Of a stretch of DNA of 6,067 bases, positions 1-6,067 are shown piece after piece. Within the stretch, counting starts at the first letter, position 1. Each line of letters begins with the position of its first letter. This DNA is from Rhodoferax sp. GTDB taxonomy: Bacteria > Pseudomonadota > Gammaproteobacteria > Burkholderiales > Burkholderiaceae_C. Both the position numbers and the translations under genes were made by a program. Under the pieces are notes generated by a model, which had not been told where the DNA came from, did not search any database, and saw only the letters and a program-made list of their open reading frames with translations. The DNA lies in contig JAJAZK010000420.1 of assembly GCA_026785765.1 (NCBI GenBank), positions 1 to 6,067 of the forward strand, read 5' to 3'.

Positions 1-717
1 CAGCTCGACGGCGCTCATGGTCCCGTAAGGCACCACCAAGGCGCCCGGTTTGATCCATTCTGTTTTCAGCAGCGGAGTCGGTTCACGCAAGCGCGACGCC
101 TCGACGACGATGTCGGCACCGAGTACCGTGTCTTGCCAGTTGTCGCACACCCGCACCGGCTTGCCGAGATCGTGCGAGAGTCGCTCCCCAAAAGAGCTGC
201 GGCTCTCGGACCGGGCCGAATGCACCCGGATCTCATCGAAGTTGAACAACTTGTCGAGCAGCCGCACGTTCCAGTAGGCGGTACCGCGTGCACCAATATG
301 GCCCAGCACCCTGGAGTTCTTGCGCGCCAGGTACTTGGCGCCAATCGCTGTCACCGCGCCGGTACGCATGTCGGTGATCGCGGTCGCGTCAATGATGGCC
401 ACCGGGATGCCGGTTTGCGGGTCGAACAACGTCAACATGCCGACCTCGGACGGTAGATCCTGCTTGTAGTTGTCGACGAAGTCCCCCACCACCTTGACAC
501 CTGCCAGGTTGATTGGCGACCCGATGGCGCCACGCAACACGATGAAGTGCCCGTCCACTCCGGCCTTCGGGTTCAGGTGCATCCGTGGCTCGATGACACA
601 TTCGCCCCGCCCTTGGGCAGCCAGGCTGGTCTCGATGGCCGCAAGGATTTCGTCGTCGGAAATCGCCAGCGCCTCGATGTCCGGGCCATTGAGGTAATTG
701 ATGTAGATCGGTTTCAT
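1..717 (-). CDS. Ornithine cyclodeaminase/mu-crystallin family protein (3' end outside window)
   Basis: The first 239 residues are present; family members usually have 310-350, so the C-terminal quarter is missing. The family contains NAD(P)-dependent cytoplasmic enzymes: ornithine cyclodeaminase, alanine dehydrogenase, ketimine reductases and opine-like dehydrogenases. Visible hallmarks are EPRMHL (residues 43-48), the GVKVVGD strand with Lys75, and TDMRTGAVTAIGAKYLA (115-131), whose Arg118 matches the substrate-carboxylate Arg of the family. A Rossmann segment follows, RVLGHIGARGTAYWN (136-150). The loop reads G-A-R-G-T-A where classical members have GxGxQA, and no Asp is seen where ornithine cyclodeaminase keeps its catalytic Asp, near YGTMSAVEL (231-239). 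The reaction may therefore not be ornithine deamination. The ATG at 717 opens a typical N-terminus (MKPIYINYLN) but lacks a clear Shine-Dalgarno. An upstream in-frame TTG at 747 is the only alternative before a stop. It is the last gene seen in the operon. Family assignment is firm; substrate is unknown. Confidence 0.9.
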   Translation of the reverse strand, partial: MKPIYINYLNGPDIEALAISDDEILAAIETSLAAQGRGECVIEPRMHLNPKAGVDGHFIVLRGAIGSPINLAGVKVVGDFVDNYKQDLPSEVGMLTLFDPQTGIPVAIIDATAITDMRTGAVTAIGAKYLARKNSRVLGHIGARGTAYWNVRLLDKLFNFDEIRVHSARSESRSSFGERLSHDLGKPVRVCDNWQDTVLGADIVVEASRLREPTPLLKTEWIKPGALVVPYGTMSAVEL

Positions 718-781
718 ACAGGTGCAAAGCGTTCGCGGTAGTCGCAATCAGGTGCTCGGGCCTGGTGATACAAGACGTCGG
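718..781 (-). other. Intergenic gap between the tandem-DUF427 gene and the cyclodeaminase-family gene
   Basis: This 64-base spacer is the longest gap in the operon. I see no strong hairpin followed by a T-run and no convincing -35/-10 pair, so transcription probably continues through it. On the minus strand the 7-mer GCACCTG occurs twice, 30 bases apart, just before the TTG at 747 and just before the ATG at 717. No good Shine-Dalgarno precedes either codon. Confidence 0.5.
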
Positions 782-1633
782 TCAGCGAGGGCTGATTTGC
801 GCATAACCATGGGAGAAGGTCGTGATCGGCCGCTCCTGTCTGACACCATCGACAAAGATTTCGACGAACTCATTCGGGAACGCTACCAGGCCCTTGATGC
901 GCGCAGCCTCGTGGACCGGCTCCGTGTAGTACCAGACCTTGTCCTTCAACTGGGTGCCACCGACATCAAGGTTGTAGTACTGCGCCAGCCCTTTGTAGGG
1001 GCAACGGGTCTCGAACCGGCTTTGGTCCAGGTACTCGCGGCGCACATCATCGAGCGGCAAATAGTAGCGGGTGGGCAAACCAGTTTCGAACAGGAATACC
1101 GCCCGCCAGGATTCGGCGACCACCACGCCATCGACCTCGATCCGCACCCTGCGCGACGATGGCAGGCAGTCGACCCGGCGAAACGGATCGCGGGCGTGCA
1201 CAAAAATCTCTTCGTCTTCCTCGAACCAGTGGTCCACCTTGTTCCAGATGAAGCTGGCATAGTCGCCAATCGGCGGGCATTGCAACATAGGGTTGGCGTA
1301 GCGCCACACCAGGTCCGTCACCTGTCGCCCGTCCGCAGCGAAGTTCAGGTACGAGGCGACGCCTTTGAACGGGCATTTCGTGGTGGTCGGACTGGCCGTC
1401 AACAGCTCCATGCGCAAGTCCGCCAGCGGGAAGTAGTAGGCCGGCAAATGGTCACTCTCGTACAGAAGCAGCGCGTTGACGGTATCGGCCAGGATTTCGC
1501 CCCCGACCTGAACCCGCAGGCGTTTCGGACACGGCATGGTGAACACCACATACCCTGGTTCAAACTCATACTGGACGATCTGGTCCAGTGGTGGCAGATG
1601 CGGGCCACGCCCGCGCATGTGAACCTTGCGCAT
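782..1633 (-). CDS. Tandem DUF427 domain protein
   Basis: A 283-residue soluble protein made of two copies of the DUF427 fold (Pfam PF04248, also named NTP_transf_9), at about residues 37-135 and 161-257. The copies align by eye: each starts with a strand like RLRVQVGG or RRVRIEVDG, continues with an LP-x(2)-YY/RYY then PL-x-D segment, has a conserved CP(F/Y)KG motif (CPFKG at 87-91, CPYKG at 211-215), an aromatic Y-x-N pair, and a D-x-VW-x-Y strand. There is no signal peptide or membrane segment, so it should be cytoplasmic. The biochemical function of DUF427 is not established. The start is uncertain: ATG 1633 is preferred (weak GAG about 9 bases upstream); GTG 1660 overlaps the ATPase stop as GTGA; ATG 1618 has AAGG 5 bases upstream. 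It sits directly after the ATPase gene, which suggests a role linked to the transported compound. Confidence 0.9.
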   Translation of the reverse strand: MRKVHMRGRGPHLPPLDQIVQYEFEPGYVVFTMPCPKRLRVQVGGEILADTVNALLLYESDHLPAYYFPLADLRMELLTASPTTTKCPFKGVASYLNFAADGRQVTDLVWRYANPMLQCPPIGDYASFIWNKVDHWFEEDEEIFVHARDPFRRVDCLPSSRRVRIEVDGVVVAESWRAVFLFETGLPTRYYLPLDDVRREYLDQSRFETRCPYKGLAQYYNLDVGGTQLKDKVWYYTEPVHEAARIKGLVAFPNEFVEIFVDGVRQERPITTFSHGYAQISPR

Positions 1634-1660
1634 GGTTTGTTTCTCTTTGTCAGGTTTCAC
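1616..1660 (-). promoter_or_regulatory. Start-codon cluster of the tandem-DUF427 gene, coupled to the ATPase stop
   Basis: Three in-frame start candidates lie within 45 bases. GTG at 1658-1660 shares bases with the ATPase TGA at 1657-1659, giving a GTGA overlap of the kind used in translational coupling, but no Shine-Dalgarno precedes it. ATG at 1631-1633 has a weak purine stretch (AAAGAG) upstream. ATG at 1616-1618 has AAGG 5 bases upstream. All three allow re-initiation by ribosomes finishing the ATPase gene. Both DUF427 domains are intact whichever is used. Confidence 0.5.
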
Positions 1661-3681
1661 GGAACATACAACAATTCAGCCATCGAACGGTGACAACTTA
1701 TCCGGTGGCCGGGTGCCACCTCGCGCTCGGGCGGGGCCTGTTGCCAGCAAATCGGACCGATCCGCTGACGACACTGGTCTACGTGCAAACAACCGCCCGG
1801 CGGCAGCCCGGGCGGTGCTGGCTCCAGGACATGGGATACATCCTTGGCCGCTCCGGCGGCCGCGAGCAACGTGCGCGTGTACGGATGGTAGGGTGGCGCA
1901 AACACGGCAGCACGCGAACCCGCCTCCATGACCTTGCCTCGGCGCAGCACCACGACCCGGTCCGCAATTGCGTGCACCAGCGCCAGGTCATGGCTGATGA
2001 ACAGGATCGCCGCTCCCGTGTTGTCGCGCACATCCAGCAGCAGGTTGATGATGGCGCCCTGAACCGACACATCCAGCGCCGACACCGGTTCGTCCGCCAG
2101 CACCAGCTGCGGCCTGCCTGCCAGCGCGCGCGCGATCGCTACCCGCTGGCGCTGCCCCCCTGACAATGCATGCGGCCACTGGTTGGCAGTTTCCGGCGGC
2201 AACTGCACCTGGGACAACAAAGCCGACACCCGGTCCCGCATGCTGCGTTCGTCAATTCGGCCGCCGCGCCGAAGCGCACGCGCAAGGATACGACCGACGC
2301 GCTGCGACGGGTTCAAGGTGCGGTCCGGGTTCTGGAAAACAAGCTGGACTGCGGCCAGTTGCTGGTCCGAGCGCTGTCGCGGCCGCAGCCCGCCGACATC
2401 GACTGCGTCGAACAGTACCTGGCCGCTGGTTACCTGCTCCAGGCCCGCCACCAAACGCGCCAGGGTCGATTTGCCCGATCCCGACTCACCCACCAGCGCA
2501 ACAATCTCGCCAGAACCCACGTCCAACGACACTCCAGCCACTGCTGGCATTGCCAAGGCTTCCTGCCGCCCAAGCCGGGCCAACAAACCGCCAGCCGCCG
2601 CGTAGCGCTTCCAGACCGACTGCAGGGAAAGCCGCAGCGCGCCGGCGGTCGGCTCAGCGGCAACAGCGCTATGGTCGCGGGCCGCCCGATGCAACATGCC
2701 GAGGCGGGCACATCGCGCCGAATGTTCTGCTGCCACCGGCTCCATAACAATCGCGCCGGAATGCACACACACCTGGTCGCGAACAAAGGCACAGCGCGGC
2801 GCAAAGGCGCACCCAAGCGGTTTTTTGTCCAGTTTCGGCACCCGCCCGGCGATGGTTGCAAGGCGGACAGGCGGTTGACCAGGAGCGATGTGCGGCAGAC
2901 ACTCCAGCAGCGCTATCGTGTACGGATGTGCGGGTGCACCGAACACGGTGGCCGCGAGGCCTTGCTCCACCAGCTCACCGGCGTACATCACGCCAATGCG
3001 CCCGCACACGCGGCGGATCAAACCCAGGTTGTGCGAGATGTAAACCACCGCCATGTCGAAGTCGCGTGCCAGATCGGCCACCAATTGCGCCACCTCGGCT
3101 TCGACCGTCACATCCAGCCCCGTGGTTGGTTCGTCCAGAACCAGCACGCGTGGCCGCGCCAGCAGGGCCATAGCGATCGCGATGCGCTGTAATTGCCCGC
3201 CAGAGGCCTGGTGTGGATACCGCGCCAAAAAAGATGCTGGCTCGGGCAGGGCTACACGGGTCAGCATTTGCACAACTTCGGCACGCATGCCCGCATCGTC
3301 CTGCGGGCGGTGGCAACGCAGTGTCTCCAACAATTGTTCACCCAGTGTCAACACCGGGTTGAGCGCGCCGACTGGATCCTGGTGCACCATCGCAACGCCT
3401 GGCCCGCGCAGGGCGCGCAGGCGCTCTGGCGAGGCTTGCAATATGTCTTCGCCCTGCAAACGCACGGCGCCTGCAATCCGCTGCGCACCAGGGGCAAGGT
3501 AACCGAGCAGCGCCAGCGCGGCAGTGGACTTGCCGCAGCCCGATTCGCCGACCAGGCCAAAGGTTTCACCACGCTCGACGCGCAAGGAAAGATCGTGTAC
3601 CGCCAGTGTGCTGTGCCCCGACGCCTGGTAGGCGATCGTCAGACCTTCGATCTGTACCGCAGCGGCGGCATTGGTGCTCAT
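1657..3681 (-). CDS. Fused dipeptide/oligopeptide-type ABC transporter ATP-binding protein (DppD-DppF fusion)
   Basis: A 674-residue protein with two complete nucleotide-binding domains, the layout of the E. coli glutathione importer ATPase GsiA. Domain 1: Walker A GESGCGKST (45-53), Q-loop Gln101, signature SGGQLQ (160-165), Walker B LVLDEP (180-185), H-loop His217. Domain 2: Walker A GESGSGKST (398-406), Gln450, signature LSGGQ (506-510), Walker B LVLADEP (526-532), His564. Every motif is intact, so both ATP sites should work. Each domain is followed by the oligopeptide-type C-terminal extension, and each extension carries four spaced cysteines (291/297/305/324 and 631/637/645/663). It acts at the cytoplasmic face of the membrane and should power the two permeases encoded just upstream. 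The ATG at 3681 lies 21 bases past the permease stop and lacks a strong Shine-Dalgarno. The stop overlaps a possible GTG start of the next gene. Class is certain; substrate is not. Confidence 0.97.
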   Translation of the reverse strand: MSTNAAAAVQIEGLTIAYQASGHSTLAVHDLSLRVERGETFGLVGESGCGKSTAALALLGYLAPGAQRIAGAVRLQGEDILQASPERLRALRGPGVAMVHQDPVGALNPVLTLGEQLLETLRCHRPQDDAGMRAEVVQMLTRVALPEPASFLARYPHQASGGQLQRIAIAMALLARPRVLVLDEPTTGLDVTVEAEVAQLVADLARDFDMAVVYISHNLGLIRRVCGRIGVMYAGELVEQGLAATVFGAPAHPYTIALLECLPHIAPGQPPVRLATIAGRVPKLDKKPLGCAFAPRCAFVRDQVCVHSGAIVMEPVAAEHSARCARLGMLHRAARDHSAVAAEPTAGALRLSLQSVWKRYAAAGGLLARLGRQEALAMPAVAGVSLDVGSGEIVALVGESGSGKSTLARLVAGLEQVTSGQVLFDAVDVGGLRPRQRSDQQLAAVQLVFQNPDRTLNPSQRVGRILARALRRGGRIDERSMRDRVSALLSQVQLPPETANQWPHALSGGQRQRVAIARALAGRPQLVLADEPVSALDVSVQGAIINLLLDVRDNTGAAILFISHDLALVHAIADRVVVLRRGKVMEAGSRAAVFAPPYHPYTRTLLAAAGAAKDVSHVLEPAPPGLPPGGCLHVDQCRQRIGPICWQQAPPEREVAPGHRISCHRSMAELLYVP
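1693..1791 (-). other. Second four-cysteine motif in the fused ATPase
   Basis: This stretch encodes Cys631, Cys637, Cys645 and Cys663 (C-x5-C-x7-C-x17-C) in the C-terminal extension after the second nucleotide-binding domain. Spacing is almost the same as in the first motif, although the sequence around it differs (GCLHVDQC rather than GCAFAPRC). A metal or iron-sulfur site is possible but unproven. Confidence 0.55.
2710..2811 (-). other. First four-cysteine motif in the fused ATPase
   Basis: This stretch encodes Cys291, Cys297, Cys305 and Cys324 (C-x5-C-x7-C-x18-C) in the extension after the first nucleotide-binding domain, beginning with the family-typical GCAFAPRC. Such cysteines bind a [4Fe-4S] cluster in some peptide-importer ATPases of this family. 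Whether they do here is inference. Confidence 0.6.
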
Positions 3682-3702
3682 TGCGGGTAGGGCCTGCGCG
3701 TA

Positions 3703-4551
3703 TCAATCACGCAAACCATCCGCGAGAAAATTGCAGGCGACGACCACACTGACGATGGCAACACAAGGTACCACCGCCATGTGCCAGTGGCTGCTGAGCA
3801 ACTGGGTATTCTCAACCACCATGGCGCCCCAATCTGGAGTTGGCGGCGGCAGGCCCAAGCCCAGAAAACCCAGGGTTCCCGTGAGGATCACCGTGTAACC
3901 GGCGCGCAGGCTCAAGTCCACCACCAGCGGCCCGCGGGCGTTGGGCAAAATCTCGAACACGATGATCGACAGCGGATGGTCACCACGCGCTTGCGCGGCC
4001 TTCACATAGTCGAGCTCCTTGATGGCCAATACCTGCCCGCGTGCGAGGCGCCCTACCCCCGGGGCGTAGGCCAGTGTCACGGCGATCACAATGTTGATCA
4101 GCGACGGACCCAGCGAGGTGAGCAGGATCACGTAAATGATCAGTGCCGGAAAGGCCAGCATCACGTCCGAGGCGCGCGACACCACCTGGTCGATCAGGCC
4201 GCCGCTGTAGGCCGCTATTGCTCCCAGCGCGATTCCCACCACAAACGCCGAACCGACTGCCAACGGGACCACGGCAAACAGGGTACGGGCACCGAAAACA
4301 ATGCGCGACAACAGGTCGCGGCCCAGACTGTCCGTGCCCAGCCAGTGTTTTGCAGACGGCGCATGGTTGATGGCGCCCGAAAAGTCCAGGGCCAGCGGAT
4401 CGTATGGCGCAATCCAGGGAGCCGCCAGTGCAATACATGCCCACAGCAGCAGGATGGTCGCACCGGTGGCCGCCAACGGCCGCTCGCCAACGCCGCGCAG
4501 CAACACACGCGTCTTGCCACGCCAATCGCCCAATCCATCGCTTCGGGTCAT
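3703..4551 (-). CDS. DppC/OppC-type ABC transporter permease
   Basis: A 282-residue inner-membrane permease of the peptide/nickel/opine class, one half of the translocation channel. The N-terminal OppC-type region shows a first membrane segment (about 26-48), PWIAPYDP (45-52) and the signature HWLGTDSLGRDLLSRIVFGA (69-88). About five further hydrophobic segments follow, between 90 and 277. The EAA coupling loop that docks on the ATPase is DYVKAAQARG (181-190), ending in EILPN (200-204), where many relatives have His at the Glu200 position. The ATG at 4551 is chosen because it starts one base after the stop of the upstream permease gene. A longer reading from a TTG at 4578 would add nine residues and overlap that gene, and is less likely. 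Length is normal for the family. It pairs with the DppB-type permease. Confidence 0.96.
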   Translation of the reverse strand: MTRSDGLGDWRGKTRVLLRGVGERPLAATGATILLLWACIALAAPWIAPYDPLALDFSGAINHAPSAKHWLGTDSLGRDLLSRIVFGARTLFAVVPLAVGSAFVVGIALGAIAAYSGGLIDQVVSRASDVMLAFPALIIYVILLTSLGPSLINIVIAVTLAYAPGVGRLARGQVLAIKELDYVKAAQARGDHPLSIIVFEILPNARGPLVVDLSLRAGYTVILTGTLGFLGLGLPPPTPDWGAMVVENTQLLSSHWHMAVVPCVAIVSVVVACNFLADGLRD

Positions 4552-4555
4552 TTCA
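4549..4555 (-). promoter_or_regulatory. Stop/start junction between the two permease genes (TGAAATG)
   Basis: The stop TGA of the DppB-type gene (4553-4555) and the start ATG of the DppC-type gene (4549-4551) are separated by one base. No strong Shine-Dalgarno precedes this ATG. Translation of the second permease is therefore probably coupled to the first, which suits two subunits needed in equal amounts. Confidence 0.6.
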
Positions 4556-5566
4556 GGCGACCCGAATGCGTGGATCAAGCGCCATGTAGCACAGGTCGCC
4601 CAAAAACTGCGTGCCGACCGCCACTGTGAGGGCCATCAAGGTAAAGGCCTGCACCAGGTAGATGTCGCCGAACAGCGCGGCCTGCAGCAACAAGGACCCG
4701 ACTCCGGGGTAAGCAAAAATCGACTCCACCACCACCACACCGGTCAACAGCCAATTGACCTGCAAAAGGATCACGGTGACGGGAGCGATGAGCGCGTTGC
4801 GCAACACATGCTGCACCACAACCACCCGCGGCGGCAGCCCCTTGAGCTCGGCGGCGCGCACAAACGGCCGCTTTCGCGTCTCCACCACCGACGCCCGGAC
4901 GATACGCGCCACGTAGGTGGCCGACGCCACCACCAGCACCGCAGTTGGCATAACCAACTGGGACACCATGCCCCACTTGACGCCCGGCAGCATCATGCTG
5001 GTTCCTGGCAGCCAGCCCAGCCAGATCACGAAAACCAGGGTCAGGCCAACCGCAAACGCAAACTCGGGTAAAGCGGTCAGCACCGCCATCAGCGTCGACA
5101 ACACGCGGTCCAGCAGGCTGCCCGCCTTCAAGCCGCACCAGACTCCGATACCGAACGCAATCGGGACAATCAGGGCAATGCTGCAAACCGTCAGCAGAAT
5201 GGTGTACCCGATACGACCGGCCAGCACGTCAACAACCGGCTCCTTGAGCATCAGTGAGAAGCCCAGATTGCCAGCGTAACGTGGCCCGCGCGGATCAGAA
5301 AGCCCCAGCCCGACTTCCTTGGCGGCCATCGGGTTATCGGTCAGACCCGCCAGCGTAGTCAGCCAGCGGCCATAACGCTCGATCAACGGGTCGTTCAGAC
5401 GCAGTCTCGCCGACAAGGAATCGACCTGGCTTTGCACCGCGTACGGTCCGAGAATCTTGGAAGCCACGGTTCCGGGTGAAAACTCGGTGGCGACAAACAC
5501 CGCAAACGACCCCGCAAGCAAGGTCAGGATGTATTGCAGTAGGCGCTGCGCCAGGAATCCTGTCAT
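4553..5566 (-). CDS. DppB/OppB-type ABC transporter permease
   Basis: A 337-residue inner-membrane permease, partner of the DppC-type protein. It begins with the usual amphipathic start and first membrane segment (about 8-28). An outer-face region (about 30-115) follows, then hydrophobic segments near 120-147, 155-182, 203-222, 260-283 and 303-328. The EAA loop is KRPFVRAAELKGLPPR (232-247) followed by QHVLRNAL (252-259), which keeps the conserved Ala-Ala, Gly243, His253 and Asn257. VVVESIFAYPGVGSLLL (277-293) is a strong hallmark of this permease family. Compared with E. coli DppB, the outer region carries about 24 extra residues (roughly 75-98) before the NLGFSL segment that matches GDLGxS in relatives. 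The ATG at 5566 lies 28 bases after the binding-protein stop, with only a weak Shine-Dalgarno. No frameshift or missing motif is seen. Confidence 0.96.
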   Translation of the reverse strand: MTGFLAQRLLQYILTLLAGSFAVFVATEFSPGTVASKILGPYAVQSQVDSLSARLRLNDPLIERYGRWLTTLAGLTDNPMAAKEVGLGLSDPRGPRYAGNLGFSLMLKEPVVDVLAGRIGYTILLTVCSIALIVPIAFGIGVWCGLKAGSLLDRVLSTLMAVLTALPEFAFAVGLTLVFVIWLGWLPGTSMMLPGVKWGMVSQLVMPTAVLVVASATYVARIVRASVVETRKRPFVRAAELKGLPPRVVVVQHVLRNALIAPVTVILLQVNWLLTGVVVVESIFAYPGVGSLLLQAALFGDIYLVQAFTLMALTVAVGTQFLGDLCYMALDPRIRVA

Positions 5567-5594
5567 TGCACCGTGTCAGCCCGATCCGGGTTGA

Positions 5595-6067
5595 TCAAGC
5601 CGCCGACAGCGCTAACTGGTTGCAATATACGCTGTACTCGGGATGCATCTCGAACCCGATGACACGCCTGTCGTAAAAAGTGAACAGCTTGCGCCAATAG
5701 GTCTGTACGATGGGCCCGTCCTCCTGCATCAGGCGCTGAATCTCCGCCATCTTGGATGATCGTGCCTTCGGATCCGGCATCGCTTCGGCTTAGTCCAGCA
5801 GTTTGTCGAACGCCGGATTGGCGTAGCCTGACTCATTCCACGCGACTCCGCTGCGGTACGCCAGGGACAGGTTCATCACCCCGAGCGAACGATGCGCCCA
5901 TACCGTGATGCCCAGTGGTGCGGTCATCCAGACGTCCCAATACTGCGGGTTGTGCACGGTCTTGATCGTGGCGCGAATCCCGGCGTCCCTCCACAGCGAT
6001 TGCAAGGCGGTGGCATGGCGCAGGTGCAATGGCGGGTTTTGCTGAATCACAATCTCTACATCCACAC
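5595..6067 (-). pseudogene. Extracytoplasmic solute-binding protein, family 5 (C-terminal part, with an internal TAA)
   Basis: The 5' part lies outside the window, so no signal peptide can be assessed. The visible reading frame encodes 91 residues, then TAA at 5790-5792, then 64 more residues in the same frame up to TGA at 5595-5597. Both sides match the C-terminus of SBP_bac_5 proteins, the periplasmic receptors of peptide/nickel/opine importers. Upstream is WNESGYANPAFDKLLD; downstream are MAEIQRLMQEDGPIVQTYW and the terminal GFEMHP then CNQLALSA. Homologous continuity across the stop suggests that a codon such as GAA (Glu) became TAA by one base change, since the text reads FDKLLD-stop-AEAMPDP. 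A product ending at the TAA would lose about 64 residues of the closing lobe and probably would not fold or bind ligand. The alternatives are a sequencing error or, less likely, readthrough. Being first in the visible series, it should supply ligand to the permeases. Confidence 0.85.
5790..5792 (-). other. In-frame TAA nonsense codon within the solute-binding protein gene
   Basis: The minus-strand codons read GAC TAA GCC GAA GCG. Conserved family sequence continues in the same frame on both sides, so no indel is involved. A G-to-T change from GAA is the simplest origin; AAA or CAA would also be one step away. The base after the stop is G, and nothing around it resembles a known readthrough context or recoding structure. 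Confidence 0.8.

Noticed and set aside
718..781. Repeated GCACCTG 7-mer as a regulatory element or operator
   Set aside because: Two 7-base copies in GC-rich DNA are compatible with chance, and there is no promoter-like sequence nearby.
722..1693. Long plus-strand open frame (323 codons) antisense to the tandem DUF427 gene
   Set aside because: Its translation resembles no family and has the composition expected from the reverse strand of a GC-rich gene. The opposite strand encodes two clear DUF427 domains.
2820..2826. Run of six A on the minus strand within the ATPase gene as a possible slippery frameshift site
   Set aside because: The codons read GAC AAA AAA CCG, so the run is not in the frame required for a slippery heptamer. 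The protein continues normally through it (LDKKPLGCAF).
2170..3192. Plus-strand open frame of 340 codons antisense to the fused ATPase
   Set aside because: It is a shadow of the ATPase gene, whose motifs are all intact on the minus strand. The protein is rich in Arg, His and Gln and has no recognisable domain.
3781..4629. Plus-strand open frame of 282 codons antisense to the DppC-type permease
   Set aside because: It is a shadow frame lacking domains, and the minus strand carries an unmistakable permease.
5567..5594. Terminator or promoter between the binding-protein gene and the first permease gene
   Set aside because: Only 28 bases separate the genes, with no stem-loop plus T-run and no promoter-like boxes.
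5595..5780. Separate small gene starting at the ATG at 5780
   Set aside because: The frame is the direct continuation of the binding-protein gene after the TAA, and its sequence is the usual C-terminus of that family. It is not an independent protein.

Overview
The window holds one tightly packed gene series, all read on the minus strand, so gene order runs from high to low coordinates. The DNA is GC-rich, and the protein families suit a proteobacterium. A Burkholderiales-type beta-proteobacterium is my best guess, but this is inference because no rRNA or other marker is present.

In reading order: the 3' part of an extracytoplasmic solute-binding protein gene of the peptide/nickel/opine class (5595-6067, interrupted by an in-frame TAA at 5790-5792); a DppB/OppB-type permease (4553-5566); a DppC/OppC-type permease (3703-4551); a fused two-domain DppD-DppF-type ATPase (1657-3681); a protein with two tandem DUF427 domains (782 to about 1633); and an ornithine cyclodeaminase/mu-crystallin family protein (1-717) whose 3' end lies outside the window. 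Gaps are 28, 1, 21, about 24 (or a 3-base overlap) and 64 bases. No internal terminator or promoter is evident, so this reads as one operon whose promoter lies upstream of the binding protein, beyond position 6067.

Together the first four genes make a complete type I ABC importer of the peptide/opine/nickel class: binding protein, two permeases and both ATPase halves in one chain. The last two genes encode cytoplasmic proteins, one a probable NAD(P)-dependent amino-acid or imine enzyme and the other of unknown function. The likely theme is uptake of a short peptide or amino-acid conjugate followed by processing in the cytoplasm. The substrate cannot be read from the sequence.

The points worth a second look are the nonsense codon in the binding protein, the unusual nucleotide-binding loop and missing catalytic Asp of the cyclodeaminase homologue, the pair of four-cysteine motifs in the fused ATPase, and the pairing of a tandem DUF427 protein with this importer. 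No mobile element, CRISPR array, RNA gene or phage-like sequence was seen.
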